This document shows, in pieces, positions 17,153-26,656 of a stretch of 64,000 nucleotides of DNA. The stretch is from Pseudomonas sp. (GTDB lineage: Bacteria > Pseudomonadota > Gammaproteobacteria > Pseudomonadales > Pseudomonadaceae). Each line of letters opens with the position of its first letter. Positions within the stretch are counted from its first letter, which is position 1. The translations under genes were made by a program, and so were the position numbers. The notes under the pieces are model-generated. The model was not told the DNA's origin. It saw only the letters and a program-made list of their open reading frames with translations, and did not search any database. The stretch covers positions 1 through 64,000 of the forward strand of contig JAUSOF010000030.1 in the NCBI GenBank assembly GCA_030656145.1. Direction: 5' to 3'.

Positions 17153-19312
17153 CTAATTTGCTGCCGGGCCGACGCGGCCCTTGCGCAAGGCTTCGATCAC
17201 CGCTTCTTTCGGGCCATCGGCGACGATGTGACCGTTCTCCAGCACCACCAGGCGGTCGACCAGGCTGAGCATCGAGCTGCGGTGGGTGATCAGTAGTAGG
17301 GTTTTGCCCTGGGCCCAGGTGTGCAGGCGGCTGCGCAGGATTTCTTCGCTGGTGTTGTCCATCGCACTGGTCGGCTCGTCGAACACCAGGATTTGCGGGT
17401 CGAGCAGCAGGGCGCGGGCCAGGAGCACAGCCTGGCGCTGGCCGCCGGAGAGTTGTTGGCCGCGCTCGCCAACCGGGCGGTCGAAGCCTTGCGGGTGTTG
17501 CCGAGCCAGCTCGCTAACTCCGGTCAGATCGGCCACTTCGAGCATGCGTGCATCGCTGACATAACGTGCGCCGAGGGTCAGGTTGTCGCGCAGGCTGCCG
17601 GCCAATAGCGGTAAATCGTGTGCGACGTAGCCGATCTGGTGGCGCAGGTCAGCTACGTCGAGCTGGCGCAGATCCAGGCCGTCAAGCAGGATTTGTCCCT
17701 CGTCAGGGGTGTAGAAACCCATCAGCAAGCGGGCCAGCGTGCTCTTGCCCGAGCCACTGCGGCCGATAATGCCGACCCGCTCGCCGGCATGCAGGCGCAG
17801 GTTTACTTTGGCCAGTGCCGGATTGCTCTGTCCGGGGTAGCTGAAGCTGACTTGTCGCACATCGAGATCTCCTTTGAGCAACGTGCGTTCCAGCGGCCGT
17901 TGCGTGGTCTGACGTTCTTGCGGTAGCCCTATCAGGGCGTCGGTGCTTTTCATGGTCAGGCGCGCTTGCTGGTAGCGGGTGATCAGCCCGGCAACCTGGC
18001 CGAGTGGCGCCAGTACCCGGCTATTGAGCATGTAGCAGGCGATCAGTGCGCCAACACTCATGTTGCCAGCGATGATCGCGTAGACCCCGACGATGATGAT
18101 GGCCATGCCGGCGCACTGTTGGAGAAACAGGGTGCCGTTGGTGGCCAGGGATGAGAGGAAACGGGCGTGGGCATCCAGGCGGGTGAGGGCGCCATGGGTG
18201 GTTTCCCACTGGTGTTGGCGTTGGCTTTCCGCGCCGCAGGCCTTGAGGGTTTCCAGGCCGCCGAGGGTTTCGATCAGCAATGCCTGGCGTTCTGCGCCCA
18301 GTGCCAGGCTGCGTTGCACGGTGTCGCGCAGGCGGCCCTGAATAATCAGAGCGAAGATTGCAGTGAGTGGAAAGGCCAGCAGCGGAATGGCGATCAACGA
18401 ACCACCAAGCAAGCCGATCACTACGATCATCAGCAGGGCGAAGGGCAGGTCGATCAGGCTGGTCAGGGTCACCGCGGTAAGGAATTCGCGCAGGCCCTGG
18501 AAGTCGTGAATGTTCTGCGCGAAGCCGCCGACGGTGGCTGGGCGCGCTTTCATGGACATGCCGGTGATGCGTTCGAACAGCGTTGCGGAGAGCACCACGT
18601 CGGTCTTCCTGCCGGCGCTGTCCAGCAGATTGGCGCGCAGCACCCGCAGCAGCAGCTCGAAAGAGGTACCGATGAACAGGCCGATGGCCAGAACCCATAG
18701 GGTCGAAATCGCCTGGTTGGGCACCACACGGTCATAGGTCTGCATCACGAACAGCGGCACCATCAGGCCGAGCACGTTGATCAGCAGGCTGGCCAGCATG
18801 GCATCGGTATACAGCCAGCGGGACAGTTTCAGCGTGTCGCGGAACCAGGCATCGATGCGCGGCAGCAGGGGTGCGCGCGCGTCTTCGAGTTGATGCCGAG
18901 GGCGAGCGAAGAACGCCTGTCCCGCGTAGGCCTCGGCCAGTTGCTCGCGCGTAACCTGTTGTTCACCACCGTCTGCCTCGCACGGCAAAATAAGTGCCTG
19001 ATCGTTGGCTAGCCACTTGCGCAGAACGGCGCTGCGGCCGTTCTTGAGCAGCAGCAGTACCGGCAGATTCAGTGCAGAGATAGCCGTTAGTTCACGGCGC
19101 AGCAAGCGACCTTGCAAGCCCGCCCGTGCAGCCGCCCGCGGCAGGAGATCAGCGCTCAGGCGTTGCTCGGGCATCGGCAAACCCGCGCTCAGGCTGCCAC
19201 GGCTGGCGGAACAACCGTGGAGCTTGCAGAAGATCAGCAGGCCGTCCAGTAATGGGTCGTCATGGCTCAAACGTGGATCGCTGGCGGGGCCAGCCCTTTC
19301 CATTGTCGTCAC
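17153..19312 (-). CDS. lapB: Type I secretion ABC transporter (LapB-like permease/ATPase)
   Basis: A 719-residue fused exporter. The N-terminal C39-like domain (~20-140) appears to lack the protease Cys motif, as in LapB, so it probably only docks the substrate. The membrane domain spans ~165-440. The ATPase has Walker A GIIGRSGSGKSTLARLL, signature QLSGGQRQAVLLARALLLD, Walker B QILVFDEPTSAMD, and the H-loop LLLITHRSSML. The GTG start at 19312 has AAGGAG 9 bases upstream. It powers one-step export of the divergent RTX adhesin. Downstream lapC starts 10 bases after the stop. Confidence 0.92.
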   Translation of the reverse strand: MTTMERAGPASDPRLSHDDPLLDGLLIFCKLHGCSASRGSLSAGLPMPEQRLSADLLPRAAARAGLQGRLLRRELTAISALNLPVLLLLKNGRSAVLRKWLANDQALILPCEADGGEQQVTREQLAEAYAGQAFFARPRHQLEDARAPLLPRIDAWFRDTLKLSRWLYTDAMLASLLINVLGLMVPLFVMQTYDRVVPNQAISTLWVLAIGLFIGTSFELLLRVLRANLLDSAGRKTDVVLSATLFERITGMSMKARPATVGGFAQNIHDFQGLREFLTAVTLTSLIDLPFALLMIVVIGLLGGSLIAIPLLAFPLTAIFALIIQGRLRDTVQRSLALGAERQALLIETLGGLETLKACGAESQRQHQWETTHGALTRLDAHARFLSSLATNGTLFLQQCAGMAIIIVGVYAIIAGNMSVGALIACYMLNSRVLAPLGQVAGLITRYQQARLTMKSTDALIGLPQERQTTQRPLERTLLKGDLDVRQVSFSYPGQSNPALAKVNLRLHAGERVGIIGRSGSGKSTLARLLMGFYTPDEGQILLDGLDLRQLDVADLRHQIGYVAHDLPLLAGSLRDNLTLGARYVSDARMLEVADLTGVSELARQHPQGFDRPVGERGQQLSGGQRQAVLLARALLLDPQILVFDEPTSAMDNTSEEILRSRLHTWAQGKTLLLITHRSSMLSLVDRLVVLENGHIVADGPKEAVIEALRKGRVGPAAN

Positions 19313-19335
19313 GATGTACTACTCCTTGACCGCTA

Positions 19336-20691
19336 TCACTTCATTTCCGGCAGGCGTGCCTCGCTCTTTACCTCGGAAAGGGCTACCGCCTCGGCCGGGA
19401 TAATTACCTGTTGGCGGCGCAGCAGTTCACCCATGGCCGCTAGCACGCGGTACATGGCGAATTCTTCGGTGTAGCGCACGTCGGTGTAGCGGCGGTTGGC
19501 GGTGAAGAGTTCATTTTCACTGTCCAGCAAGTCGAGCAGGGTGCGCTGGCTCAGGCTGAATTGCTGCTGATAAGCCTCGCGAACCCGTGTGGTGTAGTCG
19601 GCATAGTCACGTGCCTTGGGGGTTTGCAGGCGGGCGTTGTCCATGGCATTCCAGGCCAGTGACAGGTTTTCATTGAGCACGCGCAGCGCGTTGTTGCGAA
19701 TGTCCATCGACTCGTTGATCTGGTAGGCAGAGGATTGCAGGCGCGCTTTATCACGCATGCCATTGAACAGGTTGTAGTTCATCACCACGGCGGCACGCCA
19801 GCCGTTATCGTGGCCTTCATCGCCCTGGATATTGTCGTTGGCGTTGGTCGCCAGTTCGACGTCGAACCGCGGGTAGAACGGTGACTTGGCAACCTCGTAC
19901 TGCTTCTCGGCGGCATGTACGTCGGCCTGCGCTGACTTCAGGTAGGGGTTGTTTTGCATGACGGTCCGTCGCGCAGTGTCCAGGTCAACTGGTAACGCGC
20001 TCCTGATCGAGGTCGGTGCTAGCAGTTCGTTCGGTATGCGACCGGTGACACTAATGAAGTTTGCCTCGGCATCCGCCAGATTGACCTGCTCGGTGTAGAG
20101 GTTGTTTTCTGCCAAGGCCAGGCGTGCGTTGGATTGGTCGAAGTCGGCAGTGCTGCCCACACCCTGGCGACTGCGCAGATCGATTTGATCGGTAATGCGT
20201 TGGTGGGCAAGCAGATTGTTTTTTGCCAGGTCGACCATTTCACGGCGTTTCAGGATATCCAGATAGACCTCGACGGTGCGCAACGCCAGGCTCTCCGTGG
20301 TGCCGAGTACCCGGTAGGCTCGCGAGTTCACTACCGCCTCGGTGCGCGCGACCTCATTGGGAGTATTGAAGCCGTCGAACAGCATTTGCCGCAGACGCAG
20401 TTCTGCATTGCGAGCGTTGAGCGTTTCGGTGTTGTGATTACCCTGCGCTCGGGTGCTCGGGCTATCGGTGTTTTCCCGACCGTAACCGACCAGTAGATCG
20501 ACTGTCGGCAGGTAACCGCCTTTGGCCATCTTGACTTCTTCGTCTGCCGAAAGGCGGCTGTTGATCTCCGCGTGGATTTCCGGGTGGCTGTCCAGGGTGC
20601 TTTGAATCGCTTCCGATAGGGTAATGGCTTGAGCCTGAGTGCAGGCCAAGGCCAGCAGCACAGTGCTCCACAGCGGATTGAGAACTCGCAT
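19336..20691 (-). CDS. lapE: TolC-family outer-membrane channel of the type I secretion system
   Basis: A 451-residue protein with a signal peptide MRVLNPLWSTVLLALACTQA followed by QAITLSEAIQ. It has two repeated OEP domains of long helices and TolC-type motifs, such as LPTVDLLVGYG and NAELRLRQMLFDGF. The end contains LDLLDSENELFTANRRYTDV. It forms the outer-membrane exit duct and, in LapA systems, also holds the adhesin by its retention module. It is the first gene of the operon, with lapB starting 23 bases after its stop. The divergent adhesin gene lies 456 bp away. Confidence 0.9.
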   Translation of the reverse strand: MRVLNPLWSTVLLALACTQAQAITLSEAIQSTLDSHPEIHAEINSRLSADEEVKMAKGGYLPTVDLLVGYGRENTDSPSTRAQGNHNTETLNARNAELRLRQMLFDGFNTPNEVARTEAVVNSRAYRVLGTTESLALRTVEVYLDILKRREMVDLAKNNLLAHQRITDQIDLRSRQGVGSTADFDQSNARLALAENNLYTEQVNLADAEANFISVTGRIPNELLAPTSIRSALPVDLDTARRTVMQNNPYLKSAQADVHAAEKQYEVAKSPFYPRFDVELATNANDNIQGDEGHDNGWRAAVVMNYNLFNGMRDKARLQSSAYQINESMDIRNNALRVLNENLSLAWNAMDNARLQTPKARDYADYTTRVREAYQQQFSLSQRTLLDLLDSENELFTANRRYTDVRYTEEFAMYRVLAAMGELLRRQQVIIPAEAVALSEVKSEARLPEMK

Positions 20692-21147
20692 GTGATGAAT
20701 CTCCTTTTCTGTCGTTGTTTTCTGTCGTCAGATATTTGGCTTTTTTCTTATAAAAAAGTTTTGGGCTTTTAACATCACAGCTAAGAACATCTTTAACCAA
20801 AGCCTAAGAAAAAATTCTCACAAGCTTTATGAGAAAAAAATCTTATGCAGTCTGGGAAATGCGCGACATTGTTTATATCCAAGGTCACGTGACTGTTGGG
20901 TTGTGGTTGTGTGACGTGGCTAATAAAAGGCGGTCGAGCACGATTCGCAATACCTAGGGCGGGGATGGTTCTGATGGAGTAATACGGCAGCCAAGGGGCG
21001 CTATTTTTTTGGCGCTAATATTTTATGAGTTGCGCGCCGTTTCATTTCACTCAGTTGCTTGTTGTGTCGCGCCCGGTGTTCAGGAAGGTGTATTGACCCT
21101 TTTCAGACCTGTTGGCGGTGGCTGGCAGCTGTAGTGAGGAAGGAATC
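20692..21147. promoter_or_regulatory. Divergent promoter region between lapE and the adhesin gene
   Basis: 456 bp without a gene, strongly AT-rich from about 20700 to 20900, unlike its surroundings. It contains an inverted repeat TTCTCA-N9-TGAGAA at 20815-20835 within a larger imperfect dyad flanked by TAAGA/TCTTA. In P. fluorescens and P. putida lap genes respond to c-di-GMP through FleQ; I cannot show a FleQ site here. Confidence 0.55.
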
Positions 21148-24100
21148 ATGGCTACTTTGATCGGTATCGTCAGTCAGGTTGTCGGCGAGGTTTTTGCGGT
21201 GGCTGGCGATGGAACGCGTCGGCTTCTTGTCGAGGGTGATCGAGTTTTTGCCGGTGAGCAGTTGGTTGCCGGGGCGGCTGGTGCGATAGCCGTCACCCTG
21301 GCCGGAGGTGGCGAGTTGACCCTCGGTCGTGACAGCAACCTGATGCTCAATGCGCAGATGCTGGCAGATACGCGCGGTGTCAGCGTTCTAGCCCCAGTGG
21401 AGCAAGCCACGGCCAGCGACCAGGGCCTGACCGAAATCGAGCAACTACAGGCAGCAATCGAAGCTGGCGTCGACCCGACCATCGCCCTTGAGGCCCCAGC
21501 TGCTGGGCCTGGGGTGGGTGGCGCAGGCGGCGGTGGCCATTCGTTTGTCTTGTTGGGTGAAACCGCTGGGGCGCTTGATCCAGTCATAGGTTTCCCAACC
21601 GAGGGCCTGGGTTTCGCTCCAGAGTTTCCTGAGCCAGATAGCGAGCAGGCTGATGAGCTGCGCAGTGGGCTGCCAGATGAGGAGCCGGGCATTCCTCAAG
21701 TTATTTTGGGCGAACGCCAGTCGGTCTCCGAATCTGCGCTGGCAACGGGTTCGGATGCGGATTCGGGCGGCGAATTCGCTAGTGGTACGTTCCGATTGGC
21801 ACATGCTGACGGGCTAAGCGCTCTGCAGAGCCTCACCATTAACGGCGTGACGGTATCCATAGCTAGCTTGGTGGGCGTTAGCTTTGTCGGTGAGCATGGC
21901 ACGCTCACTATCACCGGCTATGATGGCGCGACCGGGTTGGTCAGCTATAGCTACGAGCTGACCAGTCCTGCCGACAGTAGCTCCGGTAACCCGACTAGCG
22001 TATTCGTCTTGAGTGTCTCGGACGGTAGGCAGTCATCGACACCGGCGAGTCTCATTATCGAGATCGTCGACGACGTACCGAACGCAGTGGACGACAGCCA
22101 CAGCATCGCCGAAGACACGGTCACGCCGATCAGCGGCAACGTACTGACCAACGACCTGCACGCCAACGGCCAACCGGGCGCGGATGCGCCGATCAGTTTC
22201 GTCAGTTGGGCCAGCACCGCGGCCAGCTACGGCACCTTTACCGACACCGGCAACGGCACCTACAGCTACCTGCTGGACAACAGCAACCCACTGGTTCAAG
22301 CGCTGGATGATGGCGAGAGCCTCACGGAAACCTTCAGCTACACCATGCAGGACGCTGACGGCGACTTGGGCGTTGCGACCCTGACCATCACCATTCAGGG
22401 GGCCAATGACAGCGCCCAGGTAGTGACTGCCGCGCTGCAAGGTCCCGATGAAACGGTCTACGAAAAAGGTCTGACTTCGGCAGCGGACACCAGCGAAACC
22501 ACGGGTGGCAACTTCACGGTATCGGCCACCGACGGAATCGCCAGCGTTACGGTCGGCGGCGTGAGCCTGAGCCTCGCGCAGTTGCAGGCCCTGGCAACAA
22601 GCAATCAGGTCATTAATACCGGCGAAGGTGTGCTGACGCTGACCCACTATGTTGGCAGTGGCATGGGCGGTACCGTGAGCTACAGCTACACGCTGTTAGC
22701 CACGATCGACAATGACAGCAAGGCTGGTGCAACCGATACGCACTTTGATGACAGTGTCACGATCAGCGTGCTTGGCGTAGGCGGTAGCGCTGCCAGCGAC
22801 GAGCTGGTCATTCGGATCATCGACGACACCCCAACGCTCACCACTGTTGCGCCAGCATCGCTGAACAATGACCCTTCGGGCTACGCGACAGGTACCTCTG
22901 ACCCTGTTATCGGCGCAGATGCACCTGGAAGTGCGGATTTGACCGGGAATATTTCAGGTTGGGATGGCACCAGCGTCACATATGCCGCATCGTCGCTTAC
23001 TTCAGCTGGTAACACTGTTTATTACTCAGTCAGTCCCGACGACATGGGCGTGCTTTACGCCTATACCAGCGCAACGTCTGCGCCCTATACCGGGGGAGCG
23101 GGGCAGTCGCTGATATTTACCCTGACATATGATGTGGCAGGCAATTATGTAATTGATATGAACGGTAAGCTGGATGGCCCTATCCAGACATTCAGTGCGA
23201 CTTACGATAAAAATATTGGCGGCAATCAGGACTATCTGTTGGTGACGGATACGGGCGGGCTGTATAAGCCTACCGACACTATTCCAGTGGGGCAGACAGT
23301 TGTAATGTCAATCGACTCTTCGGCAGGGACGGTGAACTCAAGTCAGCAGGGGCTTGCTGCGGATAGTCAGTGGATAACTGGGGCTGATGTTCTTTATTTT
23401 TCCTACACCAGTCCGGTGGTCAGTGCACAGTTTTCCATTGATATTCAGGGTTCGGATACAACGAACGCGGTAAATTGGACTGTTTATGGTCAGGACGCCT
23501 TGGGTAATAACGTTACGGAGAGTGGTACCACGGTATTCACCGAAAATGTCTTGACCGCAATTCCTACCTCGTTGACGGAGATAATTCGAGTCGATCTTTC
23601 TGATACGGGGGGCGCTGGGTTCCGAGTGAACGGTTCCTCTATCGTTGACCGGATCGAAGAAGAGCCAATAGGCACGTCTTTTCAAGTGGGGGTTATTGAT
23701 GCCGATGGTGACCAGGCATCTGCCACGCTGGACGTTGTTTTTCAGCCGCAGTTTGCAGGCCAGTTGGTGGTTGGTTCCAACGCCAACGATATGGCGGGAA
23801 GTGCTGTTCTCTATGTGACCCCGTCAGGGGCGGGGGTCATCACGGGTAAAGATGGGAATGATATTTTGGTGGGGGATGAGGGGCGCAGCAACCTCATAGG
23901 GAAAAATGTCAACATGATACTTGTGCTTGACTCCTCCGGCAGTATGACGACGAATATCAGCTTCAATGGAGCGACCATGAGCCGTATGGCCGCTCTCAAG
24001 TTAGCTGTTAATGGGCTGCTTTCAGGGCTCGCAGTTAGCGCCGCAGATAATGTGCGGATCCAGCTTATCGACTTCAATAATTCGGCCAAGAGCCTTGGGG

Positions 24101-25392
24101 TATTCGATATCAAAGGCGGGGGACTGATGGCCGCGCAAAGTGCGGTAAATAGTCTGGTTGCCAATGGCTGGACGAATTATGAAGCCGGCTTGCAAGTGGC
24201 CTTGAACTGGGTCGCGAGTGTAGGGGCTGATGCCCCTTATACCGGCGCCAATGTGATCAATCAGGTTGTATTCGTTTCTGATGGTGCGCCGAACAGTTGG
24301 TTAGCCGGTGACTCGACCGACCTCAATAATACCGTGACTAACGGCGCTACCAGCACGGCGGTTGCGCATGTCCTGGGTACGCATAACCCGTCAGGCACCC
24401 AGAATGACGACAAGGTAAGTGAAGTGGCTTTACTCGAGGCGACTTTCGGACAGATTCAAGCAGTGGGTATCAATGTAGGCGGTGCGGCTCTCGATATTCT
24501 CAACCAGATCGAGGGTGAACTTTCCTCGGTGAGTCCTGATGTGGCCAGTAATATCACCACTGGTGAGCAACTGGCGAGCGTGCTGGCCGATTTTAATCCT
24601 GAGTTTCAGCTTTATGATGCAGGCAATGACACTATCCAGGGGGGCGCGGGAGATGATCTGATTTTCGGAGATGTGTTGTTTACCGATATCCTGGCCGCTG
24701 CTGCTGCGTTATCGACTTTGCCCGGCGCAGGTTGGCAGGTTTTTGCTTTACTGGAAGCCGGGGGTGGGGCGGGTGCATACGCGACATGGACCCGTGCGGA
24801 CACCCTGGATTATATACTGACTCACGCGGATGAGCTGGGCCAAGAGTCTGGTCGCGCACTTGGTCATGACACCATTTATGCCGGTGCGGGAAACGATGTG
24901 GTCTATGGTCAAGAGGGTAATGACATTATCTTCGGCGGTAGCGGTAATGATGTCTTGTTTGGTGGGTCGGGTAACGACACCCTATTTGGCGGTGATGGCG
25001 ATGACATTCTGATCGGCGGTTTGGGCGCCGACATCATGAGTGGTGGAGCTGGCCAAGATACTTTTATTTGGCAGTTAGGGCATCTGGGTGGTGGAGTTGA
25101 TCATATTACCGACTTTTCCATTGGAGCCAATATGGGTGGTTCGGATGTACTGGACTTGTCGCAGTTACTAACCGGTGCGGGCACAAGTGTCGAGAGTTTG
25201 CAAAGTTACCTGGATTTCGCATTCGCCGGTACGACTACCACTATTTCAGTGAGTACCAATGCGGGCGGGCCGGTTGAGCAGCAGATAGTGTTGGATAACA
25301 TAAACTTGTCGACGTTCTATGGCACGGCAAATGAAGCCAGCATAATCACCAATCTGCTCGATGATAATGCGCTTAAAGTCGATACCGTCTAA
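21148..25392 (+). CDS. LapA-like RTX adhesin with VWA domain, type I secreted
   Basis: A 1414-residue surface adhesin. Residues 1-~110 form the LapA retention module (MATLIGIVSQVVGEVFAVAG, LLVEGDRVFAGEQLV). A di-alanine P-A-A-G at 117-120 fits the LapG cleavage site. A VCBS/cadherin-like domain begins near 312 (AVDDSHSIAEDTVTPISGNV) and more Ig-like repeats follow. A von Willebrand A domain (~923-1150) keeps the MIDAS motif LVLDSSGSM, with T in GWTNYEAGL and D in VFVSDGAPN. Nonapeptide RTX calcium repeats lie at ~900-915, 1159-1175 and 1244-1305, then an uncleaved C-terminal secretion signal. ATG at 21148 has AGGAAGGA upstream. It is much shorter than the giant LapA of P. fluorescens. No lapD or lapG is nearby. 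Confidence 0.9.
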   Translation: MATLIGIVSQVVGEVFAVAGDGTRRLLVEGDRVFAGEQLVAGAAGAIAVTLAGGGELTLGRDSNLMLNAQMLADTRGVSVLAPVEQATASDQGLTEIEQLQAAIEAGVDPTIALEAPAAGPGVGGAGGGGHSFVLLGETAGALDPVIGFPTEGLGFAPEFPEPDSEQADELRSGLPDEEPGIPQVILGERQSVSESALATGSDADSGGEFASGTFRLAHADGLSALQSLTINGVTVSIASLVGVSFVGEHGTLTITGYDGATGLVSYSYELTSPADSSSGNPTSVFVLSVSDGRQSSTPASLIIEIVDDVPNAVDDSHSIAEDTVTPISGNVLTNDLHANGQPGADAPISFVSWASTAASYGTFTDTGNGTYSYLLDNSNPLVQALDDGESLTETFSYTMQDADGDLGVATLTITIQGANDSAQVVTAALQGPDETVYEKGLTSAADTSETTGGNFTVSATDGIASVTVGGVSLSLAQLQALATSNQVINTGEGVLTLTHYVGSGMGGTVSYSYTLLATIDNDSKAGATDTHFDDSVTISVLGVGGSAASDELVIRIIDDTPTLTTVAPASLNNDPSGYATGTSDPVIGADAPGSADLTGNISGWDGTSVTYAASSLTSAGNTVYYSVSPDDMGVLYAYTSATSAPYTGGAGQSLIFTLTYDVAGNYVIDMNGKLDGPIQTFSATYDKNIGGNQDYLLVTDTGGLYKPTDTIPVGQTVVMSIDSSAGTVNSSQQGLAADSQWITGADVLYFSYTSPVVSAQFSIDIQGSDTTNAVNWTVYGQDALGNNVTESGTTVFTENVLTAIPTSLTEIIRVDLSDTGGAGFRVNGSSIVDRIEEEPIGTSFQVGVIDADGDQASATLDVVFQPQFAGQLVVGSNANDMAGSAVLYVTPSGAGVITGKDGNDILVGDEGRSNLIGKNVNMILVLDSSGSMTTNISFNGATMSRMAALKLAVNGLLSGLAVSAADNVRIQLIDFNNSAKSLGVFDIKGGGLMAAQSAVNSLVANGWTNYEAGLQVALNWVASVGADAPYTGANVINQVVFVSDGAPNSWLAGDSTDLNNTVTNGATSTAVAHVLGTHNPSGTQNDDKVSEVALLEATFGQIQAVGINVGGAALDILNQIEGELSSVSPDVASNITTGEQLASVLADFNPEFQLYDAGNDTIQGGAGDDLIFGDVLFTDILAAAAALSTLPGAGWQVFALLEAGGGAGAYATWTRADTLDYILTHADELGQESGRALGHDTIYAGAGNDVVYGQEGNDIIFGGSGNDVLFGGSGNDTLFGGDGDDILIGGLGADIMSGGAGQDTFIWQLGHLGGGVDHITDFSIGANMGGSDVLDLSQLLTGAGTSVESLQSYLDFAFAGTTTTISVSTNAGGPVEQQIVLDNINLSTFYGTANEASIITNLLDDNALKVDTV

Positions 25393-25497
25393 ACTGTCGC
25401 AGCGCTGCTCACTGCGTTTCCTGATGGGAGAGACTTCGCCGTGAGCTGTGTAATCGGCGTTTATGCTCGTACACGGCAGGCTGAATAACACACGCGG

Positions 25498-25899
25498 CTA
25501 GCGCGGATTAGCCAGGGTTTTTTGCTTGAGGATATAAATGCTGACCAGTACTGCGCTGGTCAGCATGAAGGCGCGTGCCCAGAACAGGGGAACCAGGTAG
25601 CAGGAGAGGGCGATACTGAGCCACATCAGGGCGATGCTGTAGACCTTGGCTTTGAGCGGTATACCCTGTCCTTCAAGGTAGTCGCGCACCCATGGGCCCA
25701 GTCTGGGGTGCAGCACCAGCCACAGATAAAAGCGCTTTGAGCTGCGCACGAAGCAGGCTGCGGCGAGTAACAGGAATGGCGTGGTAGGCAGTACCGGCAG
25801 GAAAATCCCGATCACCCCGAGTGCTACGCACAGCCAACCCAAGGCCAGCAGTGCATAGCGTATCAGTGGATTACGGTTTTCCTTTATGTCATGCGCCAT
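25498..25899 (-). CDS. DUF454 (YbaN-like) inner-membrane protein
   Basis: A 133-residue protein with three or four membrane segments. The family pattern is clear: LALGWLCVALGVIGIFLPVL followed by PTTPFLLLAAACFVRSSKRF, then HPRLGPWVRDYLEGQGIPLK. YbaN/DUF454 function is unknown. It follows the YecA-like gene by 15 bases on the same strand, so the two are probably co-transcribed. It is convergent with the adhesin gene. Confidence 0.85.
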   Translation of the reverse strand: MAHDIKENRNPLIRYALLALGWLCVALGVIGIFLPVLPTTPFLLLAAACFVRSSKRFYLWLVLHPRLGPWVRDYLEGQGIPLKAKVYSIALMWLSIALSCYLVPLFWARAFMLTSAVLVSIYILKQKTLANPR

Positions 25900-25914
25900 G
25901 GCCTTGGCGCAGAC

Positions 25915-26502
25915 TCAGTGGTGACGAGGCTTGAGCAGGGCTGGTTTTTCTTCCGGGGCCTGGCACAGCAGAAACAGTGCGGTCAGTAGTTCGGGTATCT
26001 GCTCAACCATGCTGTCTACCAGGTCGCGGTCGCTGGCGATTTCGGTGAACTCTGGTTGCTCATCGAACAAACCGGAGGCGACCATGATCGGCAGCAGCAG
26101 TTCGCTGACTTCGTCTTCGGCATCGTCGAACCAGACGGATTCACGCAGGAATACCCCTTCCATGAAGCCGATGCACCAGCCGCGCAGGTCGGAGTCGTCT
26201 GGATCGTCGCCGAGGTCGAGTTCGCAAGGTACTTCTGGATCGTCATCGCTGGCCAGTTGGCGGGCGATATGAGTCTGCAGTTGCACCAGGGTGGCTTCGA
26301 TGTCGTCGCGCTCCTCGTCACTGCGGTAATGCGGTGGCTCGGAGAACAGGGCATCGATCCACTCACGCTCCGGTACCGGTTCGGGACAGATCGACAAGGC
26401 AGTGAGGTAGCCGTGGGCGGCCACGTAGTCCAGAGCCTCTTCGTGCAGCTCATCGGCGTCGAGAAAGGCTTGCAGGCGGGACAGTTGCTCGGCGAAGGAC
26501 AT
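25915..26502 (-). CDS. YecA/UPF0149-family protein
   Basis: A 195-residue acidic protein. It has the YgfB/YecA helical domain: FLDADELHEEALDYVAAHGY, LTALSICPEPVPEREWIDAL, and RGWCIGFMEGVFLRESVWFD. The short C-terminus has a basic KPALLKPRHH tail but lacks the SEC-C zinc motif found in some YecA proteins. The role is unclear. It is divergent from recQ with 154 bp between, and heads a probable two-gene unit with the DUF454 gene. Confidence 0.83.
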   Translation of the reverse strand: MSFAEQLSRLQAFLDADELHEEALDYVAAHGYLTALSICPEPVPEREWIDALFSEPPHYRSDEERDDIEATLVQLQTHIARQLASDDDPEVPCELDLGDDPDDSDLRGWCIGFMEGVFLRESVWFDDAEDEVSELLLPIMVASGLFDEQPEFTEIASDRDLVDSMVEQIPELLTALFLLCQAPEEKPALLKPRHH

Positions 26503-26620
26503 CGTGGGGCTACCTTGAAGAAGTAAACGAGGATGGATTCTAGTCCAGACCTGCTACAGCGGCCACAGTTCTAGGCAAATGCCCGGTGAAAACATATCAA
26601 AACTCAGTCCGGCAAGCAGG

Positions 26621-26630
26621 TGCGTATAAT
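26621..26630 (+). promoter_or_regulatory. Likely -10 element of recQ
   Basis: A consensus TATAAT at 26625-26630, preceded by TGCG, lies 26 bases before the recQ ATG. No good -35 hexamer is found at 16-18 bases, so this is a promoter call on the -10 alone. Confidence 0.45.
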
Positions 26631-26656
26631 GCGCAGCTCGTTTCGGAGACCTTTTC

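Noticed and set aside
24880..25060. Tandem DNA repeats that could be mistaken for a CRISPR or minisatellite
   Set aside because: They are in frame and encode GGxGxDxxx RTX calcium-binding repeats of the adhesin.
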